Below, piece after piece: positions 27,067 through 36,429 of a stretch of DNA of 51,606 bases. Source of the stretch: an uncultured Azospirillum sp. (GTDB taxonomy: Bacteria; Pseudomonadota; Alphaproteobacteria; RF32; CAG-239); NCBI GenBank assembly GCA_900542055.1, contig UQMA01000009.1, forward strand, positions 1 through 51,606. Direction: 5' to 3'. Positions within the stretch are counted from its first letter, which is position 1, and each line of letters begins with the position of its first letter. A program made the position numbers and the translations under genes. Under the pieces are notes generated by a model, which did no database searches, was not told where the DNA came from, and was given only the letters and a program-made list of their open reading frames with translations.

Positions 27067-27147
27067 TTTATAAATATGATAATAAAAACCTTTCCAGACC
27101 TTTTTTTTACCCGCTGAAAAACTATTTTATATCCAAAGGAAAAAAAT

Positions 27148-28050
27148 ATGCTTTGGATTATAAACGGTCTTATATATGGATTCTTTACCGCTGTTTACAC
27201 TATCTTCAATCAGCATTACAAGCTCAATGCTTATTTACTTGGAATTTGGCGAGGAATAGGCATAGGTCTGATATTTTTGCCTTTCTGTTTTTTGTTTGAG
27301 GTTCCAAAATCAGCCTTCTATTGGTTTCTATTGATTGCACAGGGAATTATGATTGCCGTCTACGATTCTCATTTATTTTTTGCATCAGCACAATACGGAG
27401 CCGGTCCCACATCACGAGTTATGGCCTTAACAGCAATGGCTACAACAATTTTTTGGTGGATATTAACGCCGCAATCTTTTAACAATCTGATAAATGATGG
27501 AACAACAGTCATCACCATAATTTTACTTTTATTCGGCTTTACAGTCAGTTATTGGTATATGATTAAAAGTCAGGTTTCACGGCAGCTGGCGGAATATATG
27601 CTTCCGGCAATTTTGTCATTATCGGGAATGAGTATTGCCACCAAAGAAATAGCTATGAGAGGAACATCTGTTTTAAGTTCGGTTATTTATTATCTCACAG
27701 TTGCAACCATGGTCAGCGGCATAGTAAATTCTTATTGGTTCATCAAAAGCCAAAAACTCGATTTCAAATGCTTTATTCAGCAAATTTTTGCACCCAAAGT
27801 AATAAAAGCCGGCATTTATATCATCAGTTTCAGTGCAGCTTTAATCACAGCAAAAACTCTTGCTTTGCGTGTAGCTCCCAACCCAGGATATGTTACGGCG
27901 TTGCTCTTAACAGCTCCGTTATTTGTATTTGCCTTAAACAAATACAACAAAATTCCCGATGATATTTCAATAAAAGCAGGTTTTTCAATGATTGGCTTTT
28001 TAATTGCTTTGATTATTTTGGTTGCGGGAAATTTCGGAGTTACCGATTAA
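27148..28050 (+). CDS. DMT/EamA-like multispanning membrane protein, 300 aa
   Basis: The protein is strongly hydrophobic, with about ten predicted transmembrane helices and two-halves symmetry like the drug/metabolite transporter superfamily. Helices 1-5 end near 155 and a second set follows (YMLPAILSLSGMSIATKEIAMRGTSVLSSVIYY..., ITAKTLALRVAPNPGYVTALLLTAPLFVFALN). The substrate cannot be inferred. A GGA-type ribosome-binding site (AAAGGAAAAAA) precedes the ATG. Its stop overlaps the convergent ftsK stop by 3 bases. Confidence 0.7.
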   Translation: MLWIINGLIYGFFTAVYTIFNQHYKLNAYLLGIWRGIGIGLIFLPFCFLFEVPKSAFYWFLLIAQGIMIAVYDSHLFFASAQYGAGPTSRVMALTAMATTIFWWILTPQSFNNLINDGTTVITIILLLFGFTVSYWYMIKSQVSRQLAEYMLPAILSLSGMSIATKEIAMRGTSVLSSVIYYLTVATMVSGIVNSYWFIKSQKLDFKCFIQQIFAPKVIKAGIYIISFSAALITAKTLALRVAPNPGYVTALLLTAPLFVFALNKYNKIPDDISIKAGFSMIGFLIALIILVAGNFGVTD

Positions 28051-30335
28051 GAAAGAATTTCTCGTTTTCCGCTATGATCAGGCGCGGAAATAACCCCCTC
28101 TTCTTCCATACGTTCAATAAGCGAAGCCGCGCGGTTATAACCTATACGCAAACGGCGCTGCACATAACTTATAGATGTCTTCTTATCATTACGTACAATA
28201 GCCACAGCTTGTTCATACAAATCTTCATCACCGCTGCCGGAAGCGCTCCCCATTGCCGTGCGATCAAAAACCGAACCTGAATCTTTGGTATTAAGCTCGC
28301 CTTCTGTAACAGCTTCAACATATTCCGGCTTACTTTGCTTTTTCAAAAATTCGACAATAGCTTCAACTTCGCTGTCTTTCACAAAACTTCCGTGAACACG
28401 TATCGGGCGCTGACCTGCCGGCATGTAGAGCATATCACCCATGCCGAGCAGTTGTTCCGCTCCCTGTTCGCCCAAAATGGTTCTGCTGTCGATTTTAGAA
28501 GTTACCTGAAAACTGATACGGGTCGGGAAGTTGGCTTTAATAACACCGGTAATAACATCAACAGAAGGACGCTGTGTTGACAAAATCAAGTGAATACCTG
28601 CGGCACGAGCCATCTGAGCCAAACGTTGAATAGCAGCTTCCACTTCTTTTCCGGCAACCAACATCAAATCGGCCATTTCATCAACAACAATCACAATATA
28701 AGGCAAAGGCGTCAAATCTATTTCCTGTTGTTCGTAAATAGGAGCTCCTGTTTCCATATCAAACCCAGTCTGTACGGTTCTTACTGGTTTTTCACCGCTT
28801 TCCCTTATTTCTTCTAATCTTTTATTATAGCCGGAAATATTCCTAACATTAAGCTGCGCCATAGCGCGATAGCGGTCTTCCATTTCCTTGACCGCCCATT
28901 TCAGTCCCAAAACTGCTTTAGCCGGATCGGTAATAACCGGCGTAAGTAAATGCGGAATACCGTTATAAACCGAAAATTCCAACATTTTAGGGTCAATCAT
29001 TATCAATTTGCATTCATCCGGACGCATTCTGTAAAGCAAAGACAAAATCATCGAATTCATACCGACTGATTTTCCCGAACCGGTTGTACCGGCAACAAGC
29101 AGATGCGGCATTTTTGCTAAATCGGCATAAGTATTCTCTCCGCCTATATCCTTTCCTAAAACCACATTTAATGTATTTTTACTGTCGCTAAAACCGCTGC
29201 TTTCAAATAAATCGCGCAGCCAAACAATTTCACGCGTAGTATTAGGCAATTCTATACCGATAGTATTTTTACCAGAAACAACCGCAATACGCACGGATAT
29301 AGCTGACATTGAACGAGCTATATCGTCCGACAAACCTATAACTCTTGCAGTTTTTGTCCCAGGAGCCGGTTCTAATTCATACAGTGTTACAACCGGCCCC
29401 GGTCTTATTTTTACGATTTTTCCGTTTACACCGAATTCCTGCAAAACAGATTCAAGTTTTCGGGCAATAGCTTCCAACTCTTTTTCGCTGACAACGCCGG
29501 AATTTGTATTTTTAGGTTTTGACAATAAATCAAGCGCCGGATAAACATACCCGCTTGCAACTGTATTTTTTTCGCCGCTTTTCTTTGTTTGCGTTTTATT
29601 TTTCGGTTCATCTTTGCTTTTTATTTTGGGAGCGGTAATAATATCTTTGCTACCATCTTCCTCTGTGTTTTTATCCATAGAAAACACAGGTTCTTTCTTT
29701 TCGGATTTTTTCTTTTGCGGCAAATGAATTCTTATTTTTATAAGACTGATAAAACCTAATTTTATCAATTTTCCAAAAAGTTTTATTCCTCTACCTCCCA
29801 AAAGAACTATTGATTTTATGATTTCAAACCAAAATCTCAGATGAAGAGCCACGGCAAAATTAAGGGCTAAAAATCCCATCAATGCGGAAGCCGTCGTCAA
29901 ACACTCCGTTTTATAGCTAAAATCAGGAACAACCGAAAACAAATGTTTTGATAAAAGTTTTCCGACTTCTCCGCCCATATTTATACGATTGAAAGCCATA
30001 GCAGCAAAACACAAGCCGGTCAGCCATGCAATCAAGCGAAACCATATATGAGATAAAGGCTGAAGCCGGCATAAAGCATAGCCCCAGCGGCAAAATGCAA
30101 GCATAAAAACAGGCAAAGAAATTCCTAAAAAAGTAATCATAATATCAGAAGAATCAGCACCGAATTCTCCCAAAAAATTGCTTATTTTTCTTCCGGCATG
30201 ATTAAACGAACTGTCTTCCGGAGAATAAAAAGTCAATGCTCCCCAAAGAATTACGGTTGCAAAAATTAAAGCCAAACCATATATCCGGCGGCTTATCTGA
30301 TAATACAGTGTCGGTTTTTTTTGTCTTTTTGCCAT
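28047..30335 (-). CDS. ftsK: DNA translocase FtsK, 762 aa
   Basis: This septal DNA pump clears and aligns chromosome termini for XerCD and supports division. It has four N-terminal TM helices (about residues 15-170), a short Lys/Glu-rich linker (about 210-260), then the alpha-beta motor with Walker A (GTTGSGKSVGMNS) and Walker B (IVIVVDEMADLML). A C-terminal gamma winged helix (SYVQRRLRIGYNRAASLIERMEEEGVIS) reads KOPS. It is shorter than E. coli FtsK because the linker is small, as usual in alphaproteobacteria. The HIT gene ends 13 bases upstream, suggesting one transcript. Confidence 0.96.
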   Translation of the reverse strand: MAKRQKKPTLYYQISRRIYGLALIFATVILWGALTFYSPEDSSFNHAGRKISNFLGEFGADSSDIMITFLGISLPVFMLAFCRWGYALCRLQPLSHIWFRLIAWLTGLCFAAMAFNRINMGGEVGKLLSKHLFSVVPDFSYKTECLTTASALMGFLALNFAVALHLRFWFEIIKSIVLLGGRGIKLFGKLIKLGFISLIKIRIHLPQKKKSEKKEPVFSMDKNTEEDGSKDIITAPKIKSKDEPKNKTQTKKSGEKNTVASGYVYPALDLLSKPKNTNSGVVSEKELEAIARKLESVLQEFGVNGKIVKIRPGPVVTLYELEPAPGTKTARVIGLSDDIARSMSAISVRIAVVSGKNTIGIELPNTTREIVWLRDLFESSGFSDSKNTLNVVLGKDIGGENTYADLAKMPHLLVAGTTGSGKSVGMNSMILSLLYRMRPDECKLIMIDPKMLEFSVYNGIPHLLTPVITDPAKAVLGLKWAVKEMEDRYRAMAQLNVRNISGYNKRLEEIRESGEKPVRTVQTGFDMETGAPIYEQQEIDLTPLPYIVIVVDEMADLMLVAGKEVEAAIQRLAQMARAAGIHLILSTQRPSVDVITGVIKANFPTRISFQVTSKIDSRTILGEQGAEQLLGMGDMLYMPAGQRPIRVHGSFVKDSEVEAIVEFLKKQSKPEYVEAVTEGELNTKDSGSVFDRTAMGSASGSGDEDLYEQAVAIVRNDKKTSISYVQRRLRIGYNRAASLIERMEEEGVISAPDHSGKREILS

Positions 30336-30348
30336 TATTATCTCTATA

Positions 30349-30777
30349 TCAATGCTGACAAAAACGAGGATCAGTCATTTTTATCATAATTGCTTTTTTA
30401 ATATCGCTGATTACTTTTTGTTTTTCTTCTTTGGCATATTTTTCTCTGTGTCCGTCCCAAACTGTCCCAGGCCAATCAGGATCGCCTTCAAAACGAGCAA
30501 TAACATGCACATGCAGCTGAGGAGTTTTATTTCCAATCATTGCCACATTTGTCTGCGCCGGTTTAAATTGTTCAACCATAACTTCTTCACAGAGAGCAAT
30601 TTCTTTCATCAATTGCATTCTTTCTTCCATAGTCAAAAATGTCATATTTTTGGTATTTTCTTTTCTCGGAACTAAAAAAATCCAAGGATACAGCTTATTA
30701 TCTTCAAACAAAACTGAACATAAGCGTAAATTTATTATAAAATCTTTTTCAGCTAATCCCGAAACCAATTCAAACAT
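30349..30777 (-). CDS. HIT-family nucleotide-binding protein, 142 aa
   Basis: The histidine-triad signature appears as QLHVHVIARFEGDPDWPGTVW. The first triad His is replaced by Gln and the catalytic-position H-V-H is kept, a variant typical of a proteobacterial HIT subgroup with the following R-EGDP-WPG-VW. The family hydrolyses or transfers nucleoside phosphoramidates or dinucleotides; the substrate here is unknown. I start it at the ATG at 30777, where GGAG sits 9 bases upstream and the MFEL N-terminus fits family proteins; upstream in-frame ATGs give unlikely extensions. It is probably co-transcribed with ftsK. Confidence 0.85.
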   Translation of the reverse strand: MFELVSGLAEKDFIINLRLCSVLFEDNKLYPWIFLVPRKENTKNMTFLTMEERMQLMKEIALCEEVMVEQFKPAQTNVAMIGNKTPQLHVHVIARFEGDPDWPGTVWDGHREKYAKEEKQKVISDIKKAIMIKMTDPRFCQH

Positions 30778-30921
30778 ATCAAGTAACTCCATATAAAAAA
30801 CTATACGTCTACTATAAACTTGAGATTCTTTCTCTAAAGTTAACAAAAGGTTTTTTAACTTGACTTTTTGGCTTTTTTAAGCTTAAACAATGCCTGTTAT
30901 CAATATAAAAAGAGGTTTTTA

Positions 30922-31866
30922 ATGAAAAACGCTTTTGTTTTTCCCGGCCAAGGATCACAATTTGTAGGCATGGGAAAAGATTTGGCTGACAACTTTGCCT
31001 CGGCAAGAGAAGTTTTTGAAGAAGTTGACAGCACTCTCAACCAAAATTTATTTCAATTAATGACCAACGGTCCCGAATATGAGCTGACTATGACCGCCAA
31101 CACTCAGCCGGCATTAATGGCTGTTTCGATGGCTGTTGTCCGTGTTCTTGAAAAAGAATTCGGAATAAAACTCAAAGATAAAGCAGCTTTTGTTGCCGGA
31201 CATTCTTTAGGCGAATATTCTGCCGCTTGCGCCGCCGGAGTTTTTTCTCTGGCAGACACAGCCAGATTGCTGCGCGCCCGCGGCGATGCAATGCAAAAAG
31301 CCGTTCCTTTGGGTGTCGGAGGCATGGCCGCCGTAATCGGTTTATCATTTAATGAAGTCAATTCATTAGTTGAAGCCTGCGCCGATGAAAATAATATCTG
31401 TGTTGCGGCAAATGACAATTCCGAAGGACAAGTTGTTTTGTCTGGTCATATGAAAGCTATTGAAAAAGCTGTTGAAATAGCATCTGAATTTGGAGCAAAA
31501 CGTTGCATAAAACTTCCTGTAAGCGCACCTTTTCACAGTCCGCTTATGCAGCCGGCAGCCGAAGTTATGGCTCGTGCTTTCATGGAAGTTCAGGCACACT
31601 CGGCAGATATTCCGCTTATCTCAAATGTTTTGGCTGCTCCGATTACAGATGAAAAAGAAATTATCAAACGTTTGATTGAGCAGGTAACCGGTTCCGTCCG
31701 TTGGCGTGAAACCATGGCCTTTCTGCATGATCAATCTATAACGGACATTTTTGAACTCGGTGCCGGAAAAGTTCTCTCCGGTATGGTTAAACGCGGTTAC
31801 AAAGACATTAACACCGCATCTGTTTGCAGTCCTGCAGAAATTGAAGAACTCGCAAAAAATTTATAA
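30922..31866 (+). CDS. fabD: Malonyl-CoA:ACP transacylase FabD, 314 aa
   Basis: FabD transfers malonyl from CoA to acyl carrier protein at the entry of fatty-acid elongation. Motifs: GQGSQ at residues 9-13, the nucleophile elbow GHSLGE near 90-95 and the catalytic His in SAPFHSPLM. The start at 30922 has AGAGG (30911-30915) upstream; a longer reading frame to 30868 would use TTG and lacks family similarity. fabG follows after 21 bases. Confidence 0.96.
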   Translation: MKNAFVFPGQGSQFVGMGKDLADNFASAREVFEEVDSTLNQNLFQLMTNGPEYELTMTANTQPALMAVSMAVVRVLEKEFGIKLKDKAAFVAGHSLGEYSAACAAGVFSLADTARLLRARGDAMQKAVPLGVGGMAAVIGLSFNEVNSLVEACADENNICVAANDNSEGQVVLSGHMKAIEKAVEIASEFGAKRCIKLPVSAPFHSPLMQPAAEVMARAFMEVQAHSADIPLISNVLAAPITDEKEIIKRLIEQVTGSVRWRETMAFLHDQSITDIFELGAGKVLSGMVKRGYKDINTASVCSPAEIEELAKNL

Positions 31867-31887
31867 CAAACAGTAAAGGAAAAAAAT

Positions 31888-32625
31888 ATGTTTGAACTTA
31901 CAAATAAAGTTGCATTAATCACTGGCGCCAATGGCGGCTTGGGTGATAAAATCGCTCGCACTTTGCATGCTCAGGGCGCAACATTGGCCTTGACCGACCG
32001 TCGCACCGACAACATGGAAAAACTTAAAAGCGAACTCGGCGACAATGTTGAATATTTTGTAGCCGATTTGACAAATGCCGAATCTATTTCACAATTGGTT
32101 AAAGATGTTGAAGCCAAATTCGGACATATCGATATTTTGGTAAACAACGCTGGTTTGACTAAAGACAACCTGTTTATCCGTATGAGTGATGAAGATTGGC
32201 AGCTGGTTTTAGATGTAAACCTGACCGCCGGTTTCAAATTGGCAAAAGCAGCCGTTCGCGGTATGATGAAACGCCGTTTCGGACGCATTATCGGTATTGC
32301 TTCGGTTGTAGGCGTTACAGGAAACGCCGGACAGGCAAACTATTCTGCTTCAAAAGCCGGTATGATTGCCATGAACAAATGCTTGGCGCAAGAAGTCGGT
32401 TCCCGCGGCATTACCGTAAACTCTATTGCCCCTGGTTTTATCCGCACTCCGATGACCGATGTTTTGCCTGATGACGTAAAAGCAGCTTTGTTGGCAAAAA
32501 TTCCTGAAGCCAAACTCGGCGAAGCTCAGGATATTGCAAACGTTGTTGCTTTTCTGGCTTCTGATGAAGCTCAATACATCACAGGTCAGACCATCAATAT
32601 TAACGGCGGTATGGCTATGATTTAA
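31888..32625 (+). CDS. fabG: 3-oxoacyl-ACP reductase FabG, 245 aa
   Basis: This NADPH-dependent short-chain dehydrogenase reduces 3-ketoacyl-ACP. It has the Rossmann glycine motif TGANGGLG (about 12-19), NNAG, the catalytic Ser in GIASVVG and YSASK, then PGFIRTPMTD. Length and sequence are typical for FabG rather than other SDRs. It forms a two-gene operon with fabD. acpP and fabF, which usually follow, are missing; a terminator and then the autotransporter come next. Confidence 0.95.
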   Translation: MFELTNKVALITGANGGLGDKIARTLHAQGATLALTDRRTDNMEKLKSELGDNVEYFVADLTNAESISQLVKDVEAKFGHIDILVNNAGLTKDNLFIRMSDEDWQLVLDVNLTAGFKLAKAAVRGMMKRRFGRIIGIASVVGVTGNAGQANYSASKAGMIAMNKCLAQEVGSRGITVNSIAPGFIRTPMTDVLPDDVKAALLAKIPEAKLGEAQDIANVVAFLASDEAQYITGQTININGGMAMI

Positions 32626-32650
32626 TTGCTTGCTAAAAGCAAAATTACAA

Positions 32651-32677
32651 AAACCTCTCATAATGAGAGGTTTTTTT
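32651..32677 (+). terminator. Terminator after fabG
   Basis: AAACCTCTCA (32651-32660) pairs with TGAGAGGTTT (32664-32673) around a TAA loop, followed by T. The remaining 32678-32826 is AT-rich leader for the autotransporter, with no clear promoter register. Confidence 0.9.
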
Positions 32678-32826
32678 GTTGAAACATTATAAATTATGAA
32701 TAAATACCAATCTATTTTACTTAGTTTTAATAATTCTATTGATAAATTGATAATTATAAATAAAAACAACTGTTAAGTTTTTAAAATTTTATTTGTTACT
32801 TATTTTTAACTTCTAAGGATTGGACT

Positions 32827-35800
32827 ATGACCAAGCATTTTTTCACTCGCTTAATTAGCACTAAAAATAAAATTCCGTTAATGTCTTCAGTTTTATTGGC
32901 TTCGACTTTTTTATGCCCTGTGGGCCATGCCAAAACTTTTTCTTTTGATGATTCCAACAATCATTTTTATGTCGGCGGAGACGAAGTTTACGAAAAAATC
33001 AGCGGAACAGCTTCAGGCATAACCAATGATTACGGCAGCGCCATTCACAATCAGGGCACAATTGAAGAAATTGATGCCGATTTTGAAAACAATACCGCAA
33101 ATGTTCAGGGAGGGGCTATTTTAAACGACCTTTCAACCAGCTACATAGGCAAAATCACCGGTAATTTTAAGAATAATGTTTCAAAAGGCGAAGGAGCAAT
33201 TTATAATAGAGGCACCATAGACACCATAGAAGGAAGTATATTTGAAAACAACAAAGCCGGTGATTCTTCATACAGCCACGGCGGTGCCATAATTAATTCT
33301 GGTATGTATGACAAAGGTGTTATCAATAACATCAAAAACGCTCAATTTTTAAATAACACAGCCAGCGGGACGGGCGGCGCCATTTCAAACCGCGACGGCG
33401 CACAAATAGGAGATGTGTCCGGCTTATTCAAAGGCAACAGCGCAAGTCAGGGTTCTATTCTTTACAATTTTGGCTCTTCTGTAAAAAGTCTTACCGGAAC
33501 TTTTGAAAACAACAGTTCTTCCGAAAATATTTTTAACTTAGATGACAATTCCGGAAATAAAAGCTATATCGGAACCATTGCCGGAAGTTTTACCAACAAC
33601 ACAGGTTCCGCTATTATCTATAACATGAGATCCATTATCGACACAATTGACGCCGATTTTACCGGAAACAGCGGAACTACCATAAAAAACTTTGACGGTA
33701 CCATCGGAACTATTGCCGGCGGCAAAACCTTCAAAGATAATCAAGGCGGTGCGCAAATTATGAATCTTGGTAGTAATACAAAAGCTTCCATCGGCGATAT
33801 TACCGCAAACTTTATTAACAATAACAATACATCTTGGGATGATGGCACAATTTACAACAATAACGGAACAATAGGCATCATCAGTGGAATTTTTGATAAA
33901 AATAAAGTTAATAATAATGGTGGAGCCATTTCAAACAATGGCGGCAGTTCTATAAAAGGCATAGAAGGTACTTTTACCAATAATACTGCATCAAATAGCC
34001 AAGGCGGAGCTATATATAACTACAATTCAACTATTGAAAATATAAAACAATCATTGTTTGACAATAACAAAGCCAAAAGCAACGGCGGAGCTATCTTTAA
34101 TAGCGCTGCATCCATAGGCAATATTGAAGGAGGCTTTAGTAATAACAGTACAAGTCAAGGTCAAGGCGGAGCTATATATAACAACTCCGCTAATATAGGT
34201 AATATTACCAAGTCATTTTTTGTTAATAACAAAGCCAAAAGCAACGGCGGAGCTATTTTCAACAGTAATTCAACTATCGGAAATATTGAAGGTGACTTTG
34301 CTAACAATGTTACTGAAACAGGTCAGGGCGGAGCTATTTTCAACAATAATTCAACTATCAAAAATATCACCGGCAGCTTTGACGGCAATTTTGCCTTAAA
34401 CTACGGCGGAGGTATTTGGAATGACAGCACTATCGGAAACATAAAAGGCAACTTCAGCAACAACGTTTCCGGAAAAGAAGGCGGGGCTATTTGGAATATA
34501 GGAAAAATAGGAGATATTTCCGGTATTTTCTATAATAACACAGCCGAAAACGGTGCCGGAATTTTTAATATAAAAAAATATTCAGACACAAAAGCAAACT
34601 CTATTTCTTTGGTAAACAGCAGTTTCATAGGCAACATTGCCAAAAATTCGGCTTCTCAAGAAGAAATAGGAGCCGCTGTTTTCTCTGAAGGCAATGTTTC
34701 TTTCAAAACCAACAACGGATATAACGCCCTTATCAGCGGAAACAAAGTCACCGGCAACGCTGATAATGCTTTTTATATAAAGAACGCTAACCTTTCTTTG
34801 ACTGCCAAAGAAAACTCTTCAATAACTTTTGATGACGACATCAACGGAAACAATTATAACATAGATGTTTACGGCGACGGCACCGGAGTTGTCCGCTTCA
34901 ACGGATTGGTTAAAAATGTTAATGATATGAATTTGCACGAAAATTCAATAACACACTTGGGCATCAACGCCAACATTGACGCCAAAAACTTCTATACTGA
35001 AGGAAACGCTTCAATTATAAAAAATCCGTCGATTATGGCTATGTCCAGCAGCAAAGGAAACACTCCTCTGCTGACCGTAGATGTTTATGTTGACAGAGCA
35101 ACCAACAAAGTTCATTCCGGAACTATCACGGTAGACGGCGATATAAGCGGCAAAACTCACATTTTGGTAAATGCGCTCAATCCTGATATTCTCGATGACT
35201 ATCATTACGCAATCACACCGTTCTTATACGCTCCGAATGATGACGAAGAAACCTCGGCGGTATTTGAAGTTTCACGCGTTAACGGCAGCCCTTATTTGTG
35301 GTATGCCGATGCCAACGTCATTGAAAAGCCTGAAAGCGGAAATGTTTGGTATTTGTCTTTAACCGACAAATTAAACCCGAACTTTGACCGCACACAGGTT
35401 GTTCCTGAAGTTGTTTCATATATAGGCCTTCATTCGGCGGCAATTGAACAAACACGAAATGTTTCAAGAATAGTCCGCGATCAGGCCGCAGCCCTCAAAA
35501 CGCACTGCGTTGGAACAAAATGCGGATTGTATGAAGATTCGTGGAACGGCAAACCTTTGATGAACGCTTGGGCTTATGTTGATTATGAAACCTCAACAAT
35601 AGACAAGCCGGTTGATATTGATGCCGACATCTGGGGTGTTACCGGCGGTTTTGATTTGCAAAGCAATGTAAATCATAAACTTGGTATTTTTGCTTCTTAC
35701 CGTCAAGGCGATTATAACCTGTCGGGTAAAGGCACTCAACATCATGCAAAATCAGGTTCACAAATAGACATAGACAGCTATTTGGGCGGACTATACTATC

Positions 35801-36351
35801 GTTATGATAAAAACGACTGGTGGGCTTTTGCAACCCTGTTCGGCGGTATTCAAAAAGCAGATCTGAAAACCGATGACGGCATTGTAGACACCGATACCGA
35901 CGGAACCCAGTTTGGAATGAGCCTTGAAGGCGGAAAACTCTACTCTCTCGCACAAGATTTAACTCTTGAACCAAGTTTTGGCGTTTTCTATACTCAGGTT
36001 GATTTTGACAATATCCGCGATAATAACGGAAAAACCGCAAAATATGATACGGTTCAGCATTGGGAACTCGAAGCCGGCATAAAATTAGAAAAGAGTTTCG
36101 GACTTAGCGAAGGAACAGCTAAAGTTTACTTCAAACCAAGCCTTATTCAAACTCTGACCGACAATGACAAAGTTACCATTACGGGAATGTATCCGGTTTC
36201 GACTTATCACGACCAAACTCTCGGACGCTTTGAATTGGGCGGAAAAGTTTCAATCGGATGGTCATGGTCTTTGTACAGCTGGGTTAATTATACCTACGGT
36301 TCGTCTTATGACGCCATTGCCGCAGGCGCCGGCTTGAATTACGCATGGTAG
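32827..36351 (+). CDS. Autotransporter with repeat-rich passenger, 1174 aa
   Basis: A type Va secreted or surface protein. An extended signal peptide (basic start, hydrophobic MSSVLLASTFLCPVGHA, cleavage probably after residue about 36) is followed by a long passenger. Residues about 55-590 are built of roughly 24-28-residue repeats of the form GGAI(Y/F)NxxxxIxNIxGxFxNNxA, expected to form a right-handed beta-helix like polymorphic Pmp/adhesin passengers. Residues about 600-860 are non-repetitive. The last about 270 residues look like an autotransporter beta-barrel, with alternating strands (for example NAWAYVDYETS, VTGGFDLQSNVNHKLGIFASYRQGDY) ending in aromatic YAW. No protease motif is seen. 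A role in adhesion is inferred. It is monocistronic with a strong terminator. Confidence 0.88.
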   Translation: MTKHFFTRLISTKNKIPLMSSVLLASTFLCPVGHAKTFSFDDSNNHFYVGGDEVYEKISGTASGITNDYGSAIHNQGTIEEIDADFENNTANVQGGAILNDLSTSYIGKITGNFKNNVSKGEGAIYNRGTIDTIEGSIFENNKAGDSSYSHGGAIINSGMYDKGVINNIKNAQFLNNTASGTGGAISNRDGAQIGDVSGLFKGNSASQGSILYNFGSSVKSLTGTFENNSSSENIFNLDDNSGNKSYIGTIAGSFTNNTGSAIIYNMRSIIDTIDADFTGNSGTTIKNFDGTIGTIAGGKTFKDNQGGAQIMNLGSNTKASIGDITANFINNNNTSWDDGTIYNNNGTIGIISGIFDKNKVNNNGGAISNNGGSSIKGIEGTFTNNTASNSQGGAIYNYNSTIENIKQSLFDNNKAKSNGGAIFNSAASIGNIEGGFSNNSTSQGQGGAIYNNSANIGNITKSFFVNNKAKSNGGAIFNSNSTIGNIEGDFANNVTETGQGGAIFNNNSTIKNITGSFDGNFALNYGGGIWNDSTIGNIKGNFSNNVSGKEGGAIWNIGKIGDISGIFYNNTAENGAGIFNIKKYSDTKANSISLVNSSFIGNIAKNSASQEEIGAAVFSEGNVSFKTNNGYNALISGNKVTGNADNAFYIKNANLSLTAKENSSITFDDDINGNNYNIDVYGDGTGVVRFNGLVKNVNDMNLHENSITHLGINANIDAKNFYTEGNASIIKNPSIMAMSSSKGNTPLLTVDVYVDRATNKVHSGTITVDGDISGKTHILVNALNPDILDDYHYAITPFLYAPNDDEETSAVFEVSRVNGSPYLWYADANVIEKPESGNVWYLSLTDKLNPNFDRTQVVPEVVSYIGLHSAAIEQTRNVSRIVRDQAAALKTHCVGTKCGLYEDSWNGKPLMNAWAYVDYETSTIDKPVDIDADIWGVTGGFDLQSNVNHKLGIFASYRQGDYNLSGKGTQHHAKSGSQIDIDSYLGGLYYRYDKNDWWAFATLFGGIQKADLKTDDGIVDTDTDGTQFGMSLEGGKLYSLAQDLTLEPSFGVFYTQVDFDNIRDNNGKTAKYDTVQHWELEAGIKLEKSFGLSEGTAKVYFKPSLIQTLTDNDKVTITGMYPVSTYHDQTLGRFELGGKVSIGWSWSLYSWVNYTYGSSYDAIAAGAGLNYAW
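33990..34560 (+). repeat. In-gene tandem repeats encoding 24-28-residue GGAI units
   Basis: The clearest units are 27 codons long (81 bases). Alternate units are most alike: a 32-base block at 34063-34094 recurs exactly at 34225-34256, 162 bases (54 codons) apart. This indicates recent duplication of two-unit blocks. Confidence 0.85.
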
Positions 36352-36378
36352 TTCAGCTCAAAGCTTAAAAGCAAATTT

Positions 36379-36415
36379 AAAGCCGTTTCTTAAAATAAGA
36401 AGCGGCTTTTTTTTA
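36379..36415. terminator. Terminator between autotransporter and nth
   Basis: A stem formed by AGCCGTTTCTTA and TAAGAAGCGGCT, with one G-U pair, is followed by eight T. It ends the autotransporter transcript and may also serve the convergent nth. Confidence 0.85.
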
Positions 36416-36429
36416 TTTTCAGAAAAAAA

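Noticed and set aside
30778..30846. Longer N-terminus of the HIT protein
   Set aside because: The extra residues do not look like the family, and the GGAG before the ATG at 30777 is better placed.
30860..30889. Promoter for fabD (TTGACT with TAAACA, 18-base spacer)
   Set aside because: The -10 match is poor; a promoter must be in this gap but the register is uncertain.
30868..30921. Longer fabD N-terminus
   Set aside because: It would need a TTG start without a ribosome-binding site; family proteins start at the MKNAFVFPGQG position, which has AGAGG upstream.
33990..34560. CRISPR-like periodicity
   Set aside because: The repeats are in frame inside a long open reading frame and code for beta-helix units; there are no unique spacers between identical repeats.
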